Positions 49,102 through 58,649 of a DNA stretch of 64,000 nucleotides are shown here, one piece after another (position 1 is the stretch's first letter; each line of letters opens with the position of its first letter). Position numbers and translations under genes: made by a program. The notes beneath the pieces are model-generated. The model was not told the origin of the DNA. It ran no database searches and saw only the letters and a list, made by a program, of their open reading frames with translations. This stretch comes from Scleroderma bovista. Lineage: Eukaryota > Basidiomycota > Agaricomycetes > Boletales > Sclerodermataceae. Where the stretch lies: the NCBI GenBank assembly GCA_037178675.1, contig JAYMGJ010000281.1, forward strand, positions 124,001-188,000, written 5' to 3'.

Positions 49102-52100
49102 TCAAAGAGGGGTCAGCCCTAATTCTGCTGAGTGTAAGTGATGTTTTGGCTTAGGTAGAGGTTTAGTAAATATATCTGCTGTCATGTTAGCAGTAGGACA
49201 ATATTTTACCTCTATTATGCCTTCTTTTATCTTCTGCCTAATATAATGATTCCTTGTATCAAAATGCTTAGTTCTTTTATGATATTGGGGATTTTTGGCT
49301 ATAGCCAAAGAGCCACTATTATCACCATAAATTAAAATGGGTTTTGGTTGGTTAAATTCCAACCCCTTTAACAGATTACATAACCAGACTGCTTCTCTGG
49401 TTGCATCTGCTAAGGCAATATATTCTGATTCAGTTGAGGATAGAGCAACATCAGTCTGCTTCTTAGATCCCCAAGAAATAGCTCCCCCATTCATAAGAAA
49501 TACATACCCAGAGACAGAGGTAAGATCATCATTATTAGCATAACTGGCATCTGAATATCCTAGAAAGTGATTCTCTCCAGGTTCAGGCCTACTAACCCTA
49601 TAGGTTATACCATAGTCTTTGGTTCCTGAGAGATAACGTAAAATACGTTTAGCTGCTGTCCAGTGGGACATATTGGGATTAGCCATAAATGAACCCAATC
49701 TGTAGACAGCATATGCTATATCAGGCCTAGTAGCCACAGCTAAATACATTAATGAGCCAATCAAAGATGCAAAACTTTTGGAGAAATTCTCCTGCTGATA
49801 ATCGGATGCAAAACTTTTAGGGCAATTCCCTTGCTGATAACCCTCTGACTCCCCTTCAGAAGGATTGAGTTTTATATTAGGATCCATAGGCATGCCCACA
49901 GAGTTAGCATCTGCCATACCCTGTTTTTGGAGGATCATTCCCAGAAATTGTTTCTGAGAAATTACTAAAGTATTATTAGTTCGATCGCGATCAATTTCGA
50001 TGCCTACAATTTTGGAAGGTTCTCCAAGATCAGTAATCTCAAAGGTAGATTGTAACTCATGTTTTAGATCTTTCATGAGTGCTGGATTGCTAGCAAAAAG
50101 GAGTAGGTCATCAACCCATACAGTAATGATCTCAATCCCTTCTGTTTTATGTCGGGAGTAAGCACATGGATCTACCATGGAAGGTGTCCAGCCATGAGAC
50201 TCCAACTGTTGATTAAATTCAAGGTTCCATTCACGCCCTGCTTGTTTTAATCCATATAAGGATTTTATTAAACGGCAAACACGGCCTGAGCCATCATCAT
50301 ATCCTTCGGGCTGATTCATATATAATTCTTCTTTTATTTTACCGTTTAAATAAGCCCCCTTAACATCCATCTGTTGGATCTCCCAATTCTCTGATAGGGC
50401 AAGAGCTAATAAGGTACGAATAGTTTCCAGTCTTACTACTGGAGCAAATGTATCTGTATAATCCATACCTGGCATCTGAGAATAGCCTTTGGCTACCAAA
50501 CGTGCCTTAAATTTCAATAAATTGCCCTCTTTATCGTATTTCTTATTGAGTACCCATTTATTAGATACGGGTGTACGCTCTTTCGGAGGGTTTACCAGTA
50601 TCCAGGTACCCATTTTATGTAATTGATTGAGTTCGGCTTGTACAGCCTTTTCCCAATCAGGCCATTCAGGAGATCTCCGAGCTTCAGCTAGGGACTTTGG
50701 ATTATCGGGCGCAATAGGAGTGTCACAATATGTAGTGTACACTCTATTAGCAGATAACATACTTAGTTCGTCGTCATCTACCCATGGATCGTCAAGTAAT
50801 CTGTAGTCATGTGTAGACTTTGGTCGTTTACTATGTCTTATAGTGCTATTTTCTTCGTTATTCCCAATTTTTCGTTTATGACCAATACCTGCTTCTTTAT
50901 TTATATGATCCATATTCTCATGTTCATTTACTGGTGGTATGGTCTCTCTCTCCCCTTCGCTCGACACGCATGGTACAAGCGGCTCATGACTGGCAACAGG
51001 GTGAGTAGAAGTTTCCAAATTTGGAAAACGATAATTGCGGGACACGCACACTTGGTGCGTCCTTTTGTTGTAGTATCTCACTGCCTTGGGGCCATCCGCA
51101 AACCCCACAAAGGTATGTTGTTCGCTTTTTGGCTCAAGTTTAGACACATTTTGACCTTCCATCAACACCCAAACAGGTGATCCGAACTCTTGCAAGTGAG
51201 ACACATTTGGCCGTTGACCACACCAAGATTCAAGCGGTGTCGAACGATCAAGCGCCCAAGTATGGGTACGATTTCTCAAGTATGCGGCATGCGCGACAGC
51301 TTCTGGCCAGAGGAAAGTCGGTACTTCCCGCGCGATCAACATCGCACGCATCAATTCGGCCAAAGTTCGATTCATGCACTCAGCAACTCTGTTTTGCTCT
51401 GGTGAGTGTGGAGCTGTATATTCAAATTTTATTCCTTTCAACTCACACCAGTTTACGAGGTCTTTGTTCACATATTCCCCGCCATTATCGGCTCTAAAAG
51501 CCTTAGGTTGCATGTCATACTGACGTTCTAGGTACGCAACATAACCTTTTATTTTACTGGCGGTCTGATCTTTAGTTTTCAGGAACTCGATTGCCACACA
51601 GCGGCTGTGATCGTCGACAAACGAAAGAAAATATTTGGCTCCATTGTGGCCAATGGTTCGTGCCTCCCACAAGTCTGTGTGGGTCAATTCCCCCGCGTTC
51701 CAAGCACGATGTTCAGCATGTCTCGGAAACGGTGCACGGGCTTGTTTGGCTTGTATACATGCCTCACAGGTAGTCATAGGTGAGTCAGATGAAGTTACAT
51801 TTAAGCCGTCTACGAGATTTTGGGTCAACGTTTGTTGTAACCCACTAATACCCACATGCCCGAATCGGCGGTGCCAATCGGCCCATGTAAATAGGACTGT
51901 TTCGGTCGCTGAGGAATCTTGTGGCGGCGTCGCCGTGGAAACGTTAAGTAAGTACATTTGTTCGACTCGTTGTCCAACAGCAATTAAAATTTGATTTTTA
52001 TCATATAGTTGTATGATTCCGTTTCCCATAGTGGCACGTCCACCACTCTCATCAAGTCGCGTCAACGAGACAAGACTATTTGGAGCACTAGGAACATATA

Positions 52101-53454
52101 ATACATTTGGTAAGACGATTGTTATATTCTTTTCGTTAACCCGACTTTTGAGCTCAACGGAACCTTTCCCTTCAACAGGTACAAGTACATTTCCGACTCC
52201 TTTTACGTGTGTATGGAGTGGAGTAAAACACCGGTAAGCTTCTCTTTTATTCGATATGTGCGAAGAGGTGGCTGAGTCAGCCAACCACGAATCAGAAGTA
52301 ATCACATCAGTATTGTCGGGCGATGTATGATGTTGAGTGACGTACGTAGCGTCCATCATCTCTTCGTCTTCCTTTACATCGCGTACCTGTTGTGTACGCT
52401 CAACCTTTCGACGCTTACCACCTTTTGTAGGAACGCCTTTGGTTTTCTTCCCCGCGGCTGGGCTCCAACAATCAGGAGCCTTATGTCCAAGTTTCCCGCA
52501 ATTGTTGCATTTGGGCTTCCCCTTATGAAAGCAATCGTCCGTGACATGATTGTCGCGGAAGCAAATAGCACAGGTACGTTTCTTCGATCCACTCTTTTCC
52601 TTCTTCTCTTCACGAGCTCTCTTCTTCCCCCGCGGGCCTGTCGCCGGCTGTGCCGTCATCGTCAGAGACGAGTTGCCTTCATCTTGGCCCTCTTCGGCGC
52701 CAGGAACAGTCTTCCTTCGATTATACTCGTCACGAATGACGGCGACGAGTTCTTGTGAAGTCATGACTGCATTCCCAGTCTGAGAGCCGAGATACGAGGC
52801 TGTAAAGGCATCCCATGTGATGGGCAACGAAGAAACTAAAATGCTCTTAAAGTCTTCGTCATTTACCTTCGAGCCCATCTGATGAAGGGTCGCCTGGTAC
52901 GAGCGCATTGTATTCACGTGCGCGGTAATATCGTCGCCTTCAACAGCCTTTGTATGGTAAAGGGTACGACGTAGCGCCGTGATGCTTTGCTGTCCGCGCA
53001 TCTCGTGGACAGCAGTGAGGTTATCCCACATTTGCTTGGCCGTAACGGCCTGCGCGATATGAACAAATTGCGCAGCCTTTAGGTTTCCAGAAATTAGCAA
53101 CTTTGTTACCTCTTCGGCGGTAGCCCACTTGTCGAAAGCACGAGGCTCGTTCACTTCAGGGGGGACAATGGTCCCATCACAGTGACCCCAAACTTTATTA
53201 ACACGAAGCATCGAGGTCATCTGCCCCTTCCATGCGACCCAGTTCGTATCGTCAAGCGGCTCCGACGTTTTCCAGCTGCCAAGTGCTCCGAGAAAGCGAC
53301 TTTGCATATATGGGGGAGGAGGAGGTTCGTACGTCTCCTCTTCCGTGGGCATAACATTCGTATTTACGTTCGTATTGGCATTCTCGTCCATTAACATCGC
53401 CATCGACACTTGTTCGATATTTTCTTGCGACGACATAGGGGTAGAGCAAGACAA
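49102..53454 (-). CDS. Copia Gag-Pol polyprotein
   Basis: A single frame of 1450 residues. Order, approximate positions: Gag (~50-250, KAAQFVHIAQAVTAKQMWDN); a CCHC zinc knuckle CNNCGKLGHKAPDC (~320); an aspartic protease with active site WLADSATSSH (~390), where DSA stands in place of the usual DSG/DTG; integrase with an HHCC finger (HRRFGH, CEACIQAK; ~530-580) and a catalytic core (THTDLWEA, RADNGGEY, HSPEQN); reverse transcriptase (KARLVAKGY, FAPVVRLETIR, and WVDDLLLFA in place of YVDD); RNase H (GYSDASYAN, STESEYIAL, YGDNSGSLAIA, KHFDTRNHYI). Domain order integrase before RT defines Copia. No frameshift or stop is seen. Gag and Pol are made as one product. Confidence 0.95.
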   Translation of the reverse strand: MSCSTPMSSQENIEQVSMAMLMDENANTNVNTNVMPTEEETYEPPPPPYMQSRFLGALGSWKTSEPLDDTNWVAWKGQMTSMLRVNKVWGHCDGTIVPPEVNEPRAFDKWATAEEVTKLLISGNLKAAQFVHIAQAVTAKQMWDNLTAVHEMRGQQSITALRRTLYHTKAVEGDDITAHVNTMRSYQATLHQMGSKVNDEDFKSILVSSLPITWDAFTASYLGSQTGNAVMTSQELVAVIRDEYNRRKTVPGAEEGQDEGNSSLTMTAQPATGPRGKKRAREEKKEKSGSKKRTCAICFRDNHVTDDCFHKGKPKCNNCGKLGHKAPDCWSPAAGKKTKGVPTKGGKRRKVERTQQVRDVKEDEEMMDATYVTQHHTSPDNTDVITSDSWLADSATSSHISNKREAYRCFTPLHTHVKGVGNVLVPVEGKGSVELKSRVNEKNITIVLPNVLYVPSAPNSLVSLTRLDESGGRATMGNGIIQLYDKNQILIAVGQRVEQMYLLNVSTATPPQDSSATETVLFTWADWHRRFGHVGISGLQQTLTQNLVDGLNVTSSDSPMTTCEACIQAKQARAPFPRHAEHRAWNAGELTHTDLWEARTIGHNGAKYFLSFVDDHSRCVAIEFLKTKDQTASKIKGYVAYLERQYDMQPKAFRADNGGEYVNKDLVNWCELKGIKFEYTAPHSPEQNRVAECMNRTLAELMRAMLIAREVPTFLWPEAVAHAAYLRNRTHTWALDRSTPLESWCGQRPNVSHLQEFGSPVWVLMEGQNVSKLEPKSEQHTFVGFADGPKAVRYYNKRTHQVCVSRNYRFPNLETSTHPVASHEPLVPCVSSEGERETIPPVNEHENMDHINKEAGIGHKRKIGNNEENSTIRHSKRPKSTHDYRLLDDPWVDDDELSMLSANRVYTTYCDTPIAPDNPKSLAEARRSPEWPDWEKAVQAELNQLHKMGTWILVNPPKERTPVSNKWVLNKKYDKEGNLLKFKARLVAKGYSQMPGMDYTDTFAPVVRLETIRTLLALALSENWEIQQMDVKGAYLNGKIKEELYMNQPEGYDDGSGRVCRLIKSLYGLKQAGREWNLEFNQQLESHGWTPSMVDPCAYSRHKTEGIEIITVWVDDLLLFASNPALMKDLKHELQSTFEITDLGEPSKIVGIEIDRDRTNNTLVISQKQFLGMILQKQGMADANSVGMPMDPNIKLNPSEGESEGYQQGNCPKSFASDYQQENFSKSFASLIGSLMYLAVATRPDIAYAVYRLGSFMANPNMSHWTAAKRILRYLSGTKDYGITYRVSRPEPGENHFLGYSDASYANNDDLTSVSGYVFLMNGGAISWGSKKQTDVALSSTESEYIALADATREAVWLCNLLKGLEFNQPKPILIYGDNSGSLAIAKNPQYHKRTKHFDTRNHYIRQKIKEGIIEVKYCPTANMTADIFTKPLPKPKHHLHSAELGLTPL

Positions 53455-53507
53455 CAGATTTGTTTCGTCGATATATGAATTGAGTACTCGCCTAGAATGA
53501 GCAATCG

Positions 53508-53519
53508 GGGCTCATAACC
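53508..53519 (-). promoter_or_regulatory. Primer-binding site of the nested Copia, half-tRNA-iMet type
   Basis: Plus-strand GGGCTCATAACC directly abuts the 5' LTR at 53520 and equals the initiator tRNA-Met anticodon stem-loop; the element's sense strand is complementary. It is the same primer site as in the host element. Confidence 0.75.
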
Positions 53520-54040
53520 TATGAAGGCTACGAGCGGACGTAGTGCGCGAGAGCGGTGCGCAGCGGAGACGTAAGGCGAGGCACTCAGAGTAAGCAGTCA
53601 AGGAACGAGAGCGCAGAAGGTCATCTCCTATTTGTCGGAGCTATATATTTATACTATGTATTGACTATGATATCATACTTGTCGTCATTGTGGCTGACGC
53701 CGAGTTGCCGCAGCCTCACTACGACTCAACATACCCCACTCTGTTTATGGGGGAGTGTTGGAGATAAACAGACTGTTATGGTTTGTTTATATACTTACAT
53801 AAGCTTTCATCGCACATACAGTAGAGTCTATTACCATAGTCCCTCAGTAGCTTGCCAGCATACTGAGGGTGAGTACCATCTACTAACCACCACATCTACC
53901 TACTGATACCTTGTAGTTATCCTACAGGTACATACTAATATATAGTAGCTTGCCAGCATACTGAGGTTACCCCACAGCTCCTTCTCCCTTCTCTTCAGGC
54001 TAGATCTTCCCTGTGCAGACCACCACCTTTCTATACAGAC

Positions 54041-54252
54041 CCCTATCCCCTTCGTCATCTATTGCTCCTGTACCCCAGGAGTATCCTGCATCATCGTCTG
54101 CATCACCCTGTTGGTGTAGATCCCCTTCCCCCCTCCTCAGCACAACCTCTCTGGACACCACAGAGGTAAACCACCACTCGCACATTTTCGTAGTCCTTTG
54201 TTGGTGTTGTGTTTGGGTTATTACTCCGACCCAAATCCTCACTTTGACTCAC
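54041..54252 (+). repeat. Dispersed repeat R, left copy, second part
   Basis: Continues repeat R after the Gag-only Copia insertion, from CCCTATCCCCTTCGTC to CTTTGACTCAC. The same sequence is contiguous with the first part in the inverted copy on the right (58650-58914), which lacks the Copia insertion. Confidence 0.85.
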
Positions 54253-54540
54253 CGGATATGCATCAAAATGTTCCTATATGGTCTATCGACCCAGGTGTCA
54301 ATGCAGACACATCAAAACTGATCCTAGAAACATCAGTTGAGCACAGGACATCGAGAATGCTGATTGGTCAACCTTGGACGCACTGTGGTCGATATGGAGA
54401 CCTAGAGATCAAATAGGAACAAATAAGCTTACCTCTGAGTCCAGGATGCAGGGGGAGCACTGGCCTGCGCTGGCGCAATGACAGAGACTATGGATGAGAC
54501 TTGTGTGCATTTTGATCAACACAGCCTTAGGCATGACACA
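54253..54540 (+). mobile_element. Decayed relative of the Gag-only Copia 3' region
   Basis: The stretch from about 54390 aligns by eye with 48570-48690, the end of the 891-codon Gag gene: ATGGAGACCTA, then AGGATGCAGGGGGAGC, then GAGAC-A-GGATGAG at similar spacing. Most CG dinucleotides of the intact copy are replaced by TG or CA, consistent with methylation-driven decay. Confidence 0.5.
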
Positions 54541-55040
54541 GCTTGTGGTACTTATATTACAAGTGTGTACTTCAAGGTAGGGTGGGACTTGTGAAACAAC
54601 ATATGAAGGCCATGGGAAGATGTCTGAAAAAAGTGCAGAGACTTTCAAAACATATAGAAAACATGAAATAGTACATCACACACACTATCTAATGGTCTGT
54701 AAATGGTGGTACAAATGATTTAACAGAAATAGAGGCTAGTTTCAGATAGAGTACTATTTATTATGACCATCAAAACTACAAAGCATGAAGACCTGCACAA
54801 TTGGACAAGCTGAATACAAAGTTTCAATGCTGCACCATGTAGGACTTGCATGGTTCAATTCTGGTGTGTGAGACTCTGACATGTCAGGTAACTGTAATAT
54901 TATTCTTACAAGTCCTAATGGCCATGAGGGCCTTCATCAGCAAAACAGCACTTTTGGGCTACAGACACTACAGACCACATGACTTGTGTACAGGTCTGTA
55001 CAGCCTGTACAGACCCATCAACTCTGTACAACTCTGTAAA
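54541..55040. other. AT-rich spacer with CTGTACAG words
   Basis: No gene is supported. A cluster of TGTACAG/CTGTACA words lies at 54985-55035; a similar cluster lies at 57745-57870 on the far side of the inverted minisatellite. Confidence 0.35.
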
Positions 55041-55059
55041 TTCCTAACTACTGACACTA

Positions 55060-55570
55060 TTGCTACACCTTTATTACACTTTTGACTACACTTTTTTGTA
55101 CACTTTAACTACACTTTTTTACTACACTTTTACTACAATTTTTGGTACATTTTTACTCCACTTTTTACTCCACTTCTTTTATACACTTTGACTACACTTT
55201 TGACTACACTTTTTTGTACACTTTTACTACACTTTTTACTACACTTTTTTGTACACTTTTACTATGCTTTTTTGTACACTTTTACTACACTTTTACTACA
55301 CTTTTTTGTACACTTTTACTACACTTTTTTGTACACTTTTACTACACTTTTTTGTACACCTTTACTACACTTTTTTGTACACCTTTACTACACTTTTGAC
55401 TACGCTTTTACTACGCTTTTTTGTACACTTTTACTACACTTTTACTACACTTTTGACTACACTTTTACTATACTTTTGACTACATTTTTGACTACACTTT
55501 TACTACACTTTTTGTACACTTTTACTACACTTTCTGTACACTTCTGATTACACTTTGACTACACTTTTGA
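55060..55570 (+). repeat. Minisatellite, left arm of a large inverted repeat
   Basis: About 500 bp of variants of TTTTACTACACTTTT and TTTTTGTACAC. The complementary motif forms the right arm at 55730-56520. The array yields artificial frames of YTFTTL repeats that are not genes. Confidence 0.9.
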
Positions 55571-55729
55571 CTACATGTTTTACTACACTTTGGGGTGCAC
55601 TTGTTAACCCAGTCACAGCTATGCTACTTAACCTAATAATGACTACACTTCGTAACCTAATCATGACTACCCTTCTTAACATAACCATGACTACACTACT
55701 CAATCTAATCAATTTACAAAAAGTGTAGT
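55571..55729. repeat. Spacer between the inverted minisatellite arms
   Basis: About 160 bp holding three to four degenerate copies of TAACCTAATCATGACTACAC. It would form the loop if the two arms paired. Confidence 0.7.
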
Positions 55730-56520
55730 ACAAGTGTAGTAAGAAGTGCATTAAAAGTGTAGTCAAAGTGTAGTCAAAGTGTAGTCAAAAGTGTGCAAAA
55801 AAGCGTAGTAAAAGTGTAATCAAAAGTGTAGTTAAGTGTAGTCAAAAGTGTAGTAAAAGTGTAGTCAAAAGTGTACAAAAAGTGTAGTGAAAGTGTAGTC
55901 AAAAATGTAGTGAAAGTGTACAAAAAAGCATAGTAAAAGCATAGTAAAAGTGTAGTCAAAAGTGTAGTGAAAGTGTACAAAAAGCATAGTAAAAGCATAG
56001 TAAAAGTGTAGTCAAAAGTGTAGTGAAAGTGTAGTGAAAGTGTACAAAAAAGTGTAGTAAAAGTGTACAAAAAGTGTAGTAAAAGTGTAGTCAAAAGGGT
56101 AGTAAAAGTGTACAAAAAGTGTAGTAAAAGTGTAGTCAAAAGTGTAGTAAAAGTGTACAAAAAAGCGTAGTAAAAGTGTAGTCAAAAGTGTAGTGAAAGT
56201 GTACAAAAAAGCGTAGTAAAAGTGTAGTCAAAAGTGTAGTGAAAGTGTACAAAAAAGCGTAGTAAAAGCGTAGTCAAAAGTGTAGTGAAAGTGTACAAAA
56301 AAGTGTAGTAAAAGTGTAGTAAAAAGTGTAGTAAAAGTGTACAAAAAGTGTAGTAAAAGTGTAGTCAGAAGTGTAGTGAAAGTGTACAAAAAAGTGTAGT
56401 AAAAGTGTAGTAAAAAGTGTACAAAAAAGTGTAGTCAAAGTGTAGTCAAAAGTGTAGTAAAAGTGTACAAAAAAGCGTAGTAAAAGTGTTGTCAAAGTGT
56501 AGTAAAATGTGTACAAAAAA
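55730..56520 (-). repeat. Minisatellite, right arm of a large inverted repeat
   Basis: About 790 bp of AAAAGTGTAGT and AAAAGTGTACAAAAA variants, the reverse complement of the left-arm motif. The higher-order order of GTAGT and GTACA units is irregular, so the palindrome is imperfect. Confidence 0.9.
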
Positions 56521-57080
56521 TGTGTAGTATCCATTAGGAAAAAATGTGTAGTGTTTGTATTGTAGTGTTGATTACCAAAAATGCGTAGTAACAATTAAGA
56601 AATGTTGTGTTGTATTTGTGTGGTAGTGTCACTTAGGATGTGTTGTGTTGTGTTTGTGATGTAGTGTTGATTACCAAAAATGCGTAGTAGTTCTGCTGTG
56701 TTTGTGTTGTAGTGTTGATTGCCAAAAATGTGTAGCATCAATTAGCAAATGTTGTGTAGTATTTGTGTTGTAGTTTTGATTACCAAAAATGCGGAGTACT
56801 TGTGTAGTGTTTGTGTTGTAGTGCTCATTACCAAAAATGTGTAGTATCAATTAGGATGTGTTGTGTAGTGTTTGTAGTGTAGTGTTGATTACCAAAAATG
56901 TGTAGTAATTGTGTTGTGTTTGTGTTGTAGTGTTGATTACCAAAAATGCGGAGTACTTGTGTAGTGTTTGTGTTGTAGTTCTGATTACCAAAAATGTGTA
57001 GTGTCAACTAGGAAGTGTTGTGTAGTGATTGTGATGTAGTGTTGATTACCAAAAATGCGTAGTATAATTGTGTGTAGCAA
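56521..57080. repeat. Tandem repeat, GATTACCAAAAATG units
   Basis: About eight units of roughly 60-75 bp, each containing GTTGTAGTGTTGATTACCAAAAATGNG and a GTAGT word. It follows the inverted minisatellite directly and shares the GTGTAGT core with it, suggesting common origin. Confidence 0.8.
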
Positions 57081-58649
57081 AAGTGTAGTACCACTTGGTA
57101 GTTGGTACTGCCACTGTGTGTCCAAAATTTGACTAAGTGCCCAAAAATGCCAAAAACGCGATATTGTGGACACTGTTTGTCACACCTCTTGCACAACATG
57201 GCAAACTTGACCAAACAGATGCCTTTTCCTACTATGTAGGAGTGGGTTCAACACAACAAAGGTTAGTGCCGGAGCTAATGGTAAGTTTCCTACTACCACA
57301 ACATATTAACTTGTCTAACAATGCTACTAATAGGTTATTTGACTACACAACAAATGTTAGTGCCGGAACTAAAGGTAAGTTTTACATGTTACCTTGTCTA
57401 ATAATGGTACTTATAGGTTATTTGACTATGGTCAAACACCACTAGAGGCTATTAGCCTGCCGGAAATTGACAATCACTTTCAACTCTGTAAGTAGTTGGT
57501 CTCACTTGATCTAGCTTGTCACTAACTCAACTTTCATATAGGTTAATTGCTTTGAGTGGGTAGTTGTGATTAGGATTATATTATGTAGTGTCTCTGACAT
57601 ACACCATGTATGTAGTAGTTAGTAATTGCTAATATATTTGTTGCTTTATATGCTAGTATTTGGAGTGCTATAAGAGTTTGAAAGAGTATGGTAATGGCAT
57701 TAGTGTCAATCCTAGTATATAGACCTTGTGCTAGTCCCGGAAACACTAGACCTGTACAAATGGGAGGTGTTTGCATAGGTCTGTACAGAGCAGTACAGAC
57801 TCTGTGCACTCTGTGAAGCCCTGTATTAGTGGGAACCTTTCTGTGGGCTCTGTGACTCTGTACAAGTCTGTGTGGCACTGTATAGGGAAGGGCTGGTTTG
57901 CTGATGTTGGCACTACCCTCAGCTGGTCACCAGATGGTGTGCATGCTGTGCTATTTCATGTTTTTTATATGCTTTAGTTTCAGTACAACATTTATTTGGT
58001 TTGTGATTGGCTGTGGGATTGGACTGGGTACCTGATTTGGCAAGTTTTGTTTTGTGTCTCCCTGCTACATAATGATGATGATGGCGCCACTGTGCCAGTG
58101 ATGGTGGCCCTCCCATGGCTGTGTCCTGGCGACAATGGTGACTTTTGTGAGGTGAACTGGCAAAACTCGACACTAGACAAGAGTCACAAAAGACTCAGTA
58201 CTTCTGTGCAAACAGAGACTGCATTTAACTAACCTAGACAAGAGTCACAAAAGACTACATAGGTCAGTATTATAGTAAATGAATGTGTAGAGTAGCCTTA
58301 CCTCAGTACTTCTGTGCAAACAGAGACTGAGGTACGAAACGAAAGAAAACATCCTATAAAGAATGACCGTGATTATGTAAGGAATGCTCGGCGTGTCCAT
58401 ACTAAGAATAAGGAAAAATGGTACTGTAGGGACCGGGAATTTCAACAGTGACAATGGTGACTAGGGAGGGGCAGGGGTAAACCCTGGGGTACAATACCCC
58501 ACATGGGTTTACCCTGGTCACACAATACAGGCTCAACAAAACAAATGTTATTTTATGTAGTACAAAATACACTACTATATATGGTATGCAATCATTGTTG
58601 TTGTCGTGTCATGCCCACCTTGTGGTCGTCATTCACCGTTCGCTCTGTT
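57081..58649. repeat. Spacer with short tandem duplications
   Basis: No gene is supported. A 94-bp tandem duplication starts at 57262 and 57356 (GTTAGTGCCGGA then TAA-GGTAAGTTT), each copy carrying a donor-like GTAAGT and an AATAG/TATAG acceptor-like end. A second duplication repeats CTAGACAAGAGTCACAAAAGACT at 58173 and 58234 and ACTTCTGTGCAAACAGAGACTG at about 58199 and 58309. Confidence 0.55.

Larger units (their letters stand above)
48883..53731 (-). mobile_element. Complete Copia-superfamily LTR retrotransposon, nested, minus strand
   Basis: The two 212-bp LTRs at 53520-53731 (5') and 48883-49094 (3') differ at one position that I could find (GTGAG against GCGAG). In sense orientation they begin TGTTGAGTCG and end CCTTCATA. 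The target-site duplication TACCC is at 48878-48882 and 53732-53736. The primer-binding site (plus-strand GGGCTCATAACC, 53508-53519) touches the 5' LTR, and a polypurine tract (plus-strand CTCCCCTTC from 49095) touches the 3' LTR. Gag-Pol is a single uninterrupted frame. LTR near-identity plus an intact frame imply recent insertion and possible activity. Confidence 0.95.
45672..54035 (+). mobile_element. Copia-type non-autonomous element encoding only a Gag-like protein (TR-GAG-like), split by a nested Copia
   Basis: LTRs are at 45672-45949 and 53756-54035, both starting TGTTGGAGATAAACAGACTG and ending CCACCTTTCTATA. The target-site duplication CAGAC is at 45667-45671 and 54036-54040. A primer-binding site GGTTATGAGCCC directly follows the 5' LTR and a polypurine tract TATGGGGGAG directly precedes the 3' LTR. 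The only gene is the 891-codon frame at 46002-48677; no protease, integrase, reverse transcriptase or RNase H is present outside the nested element. The two LTRs differ at several places in their middle, so the insertion is not recent. A second Copia (48883-53731) is nested 19 bp upstream of the 3' LTR. Confidence 0.88.

Noticed and set aside
55142..56594. Frames encoding YTFTTLLTTL-like repeats on both strands
   Set aside because: They are read-through of the inverted minisatellite, whose unit happens to lack stops in some frames.
55060..57080. CRISPR-like array
   Set aside because: Repeats are degenerate and lack unique spacers, and the genome is eukaryotic.
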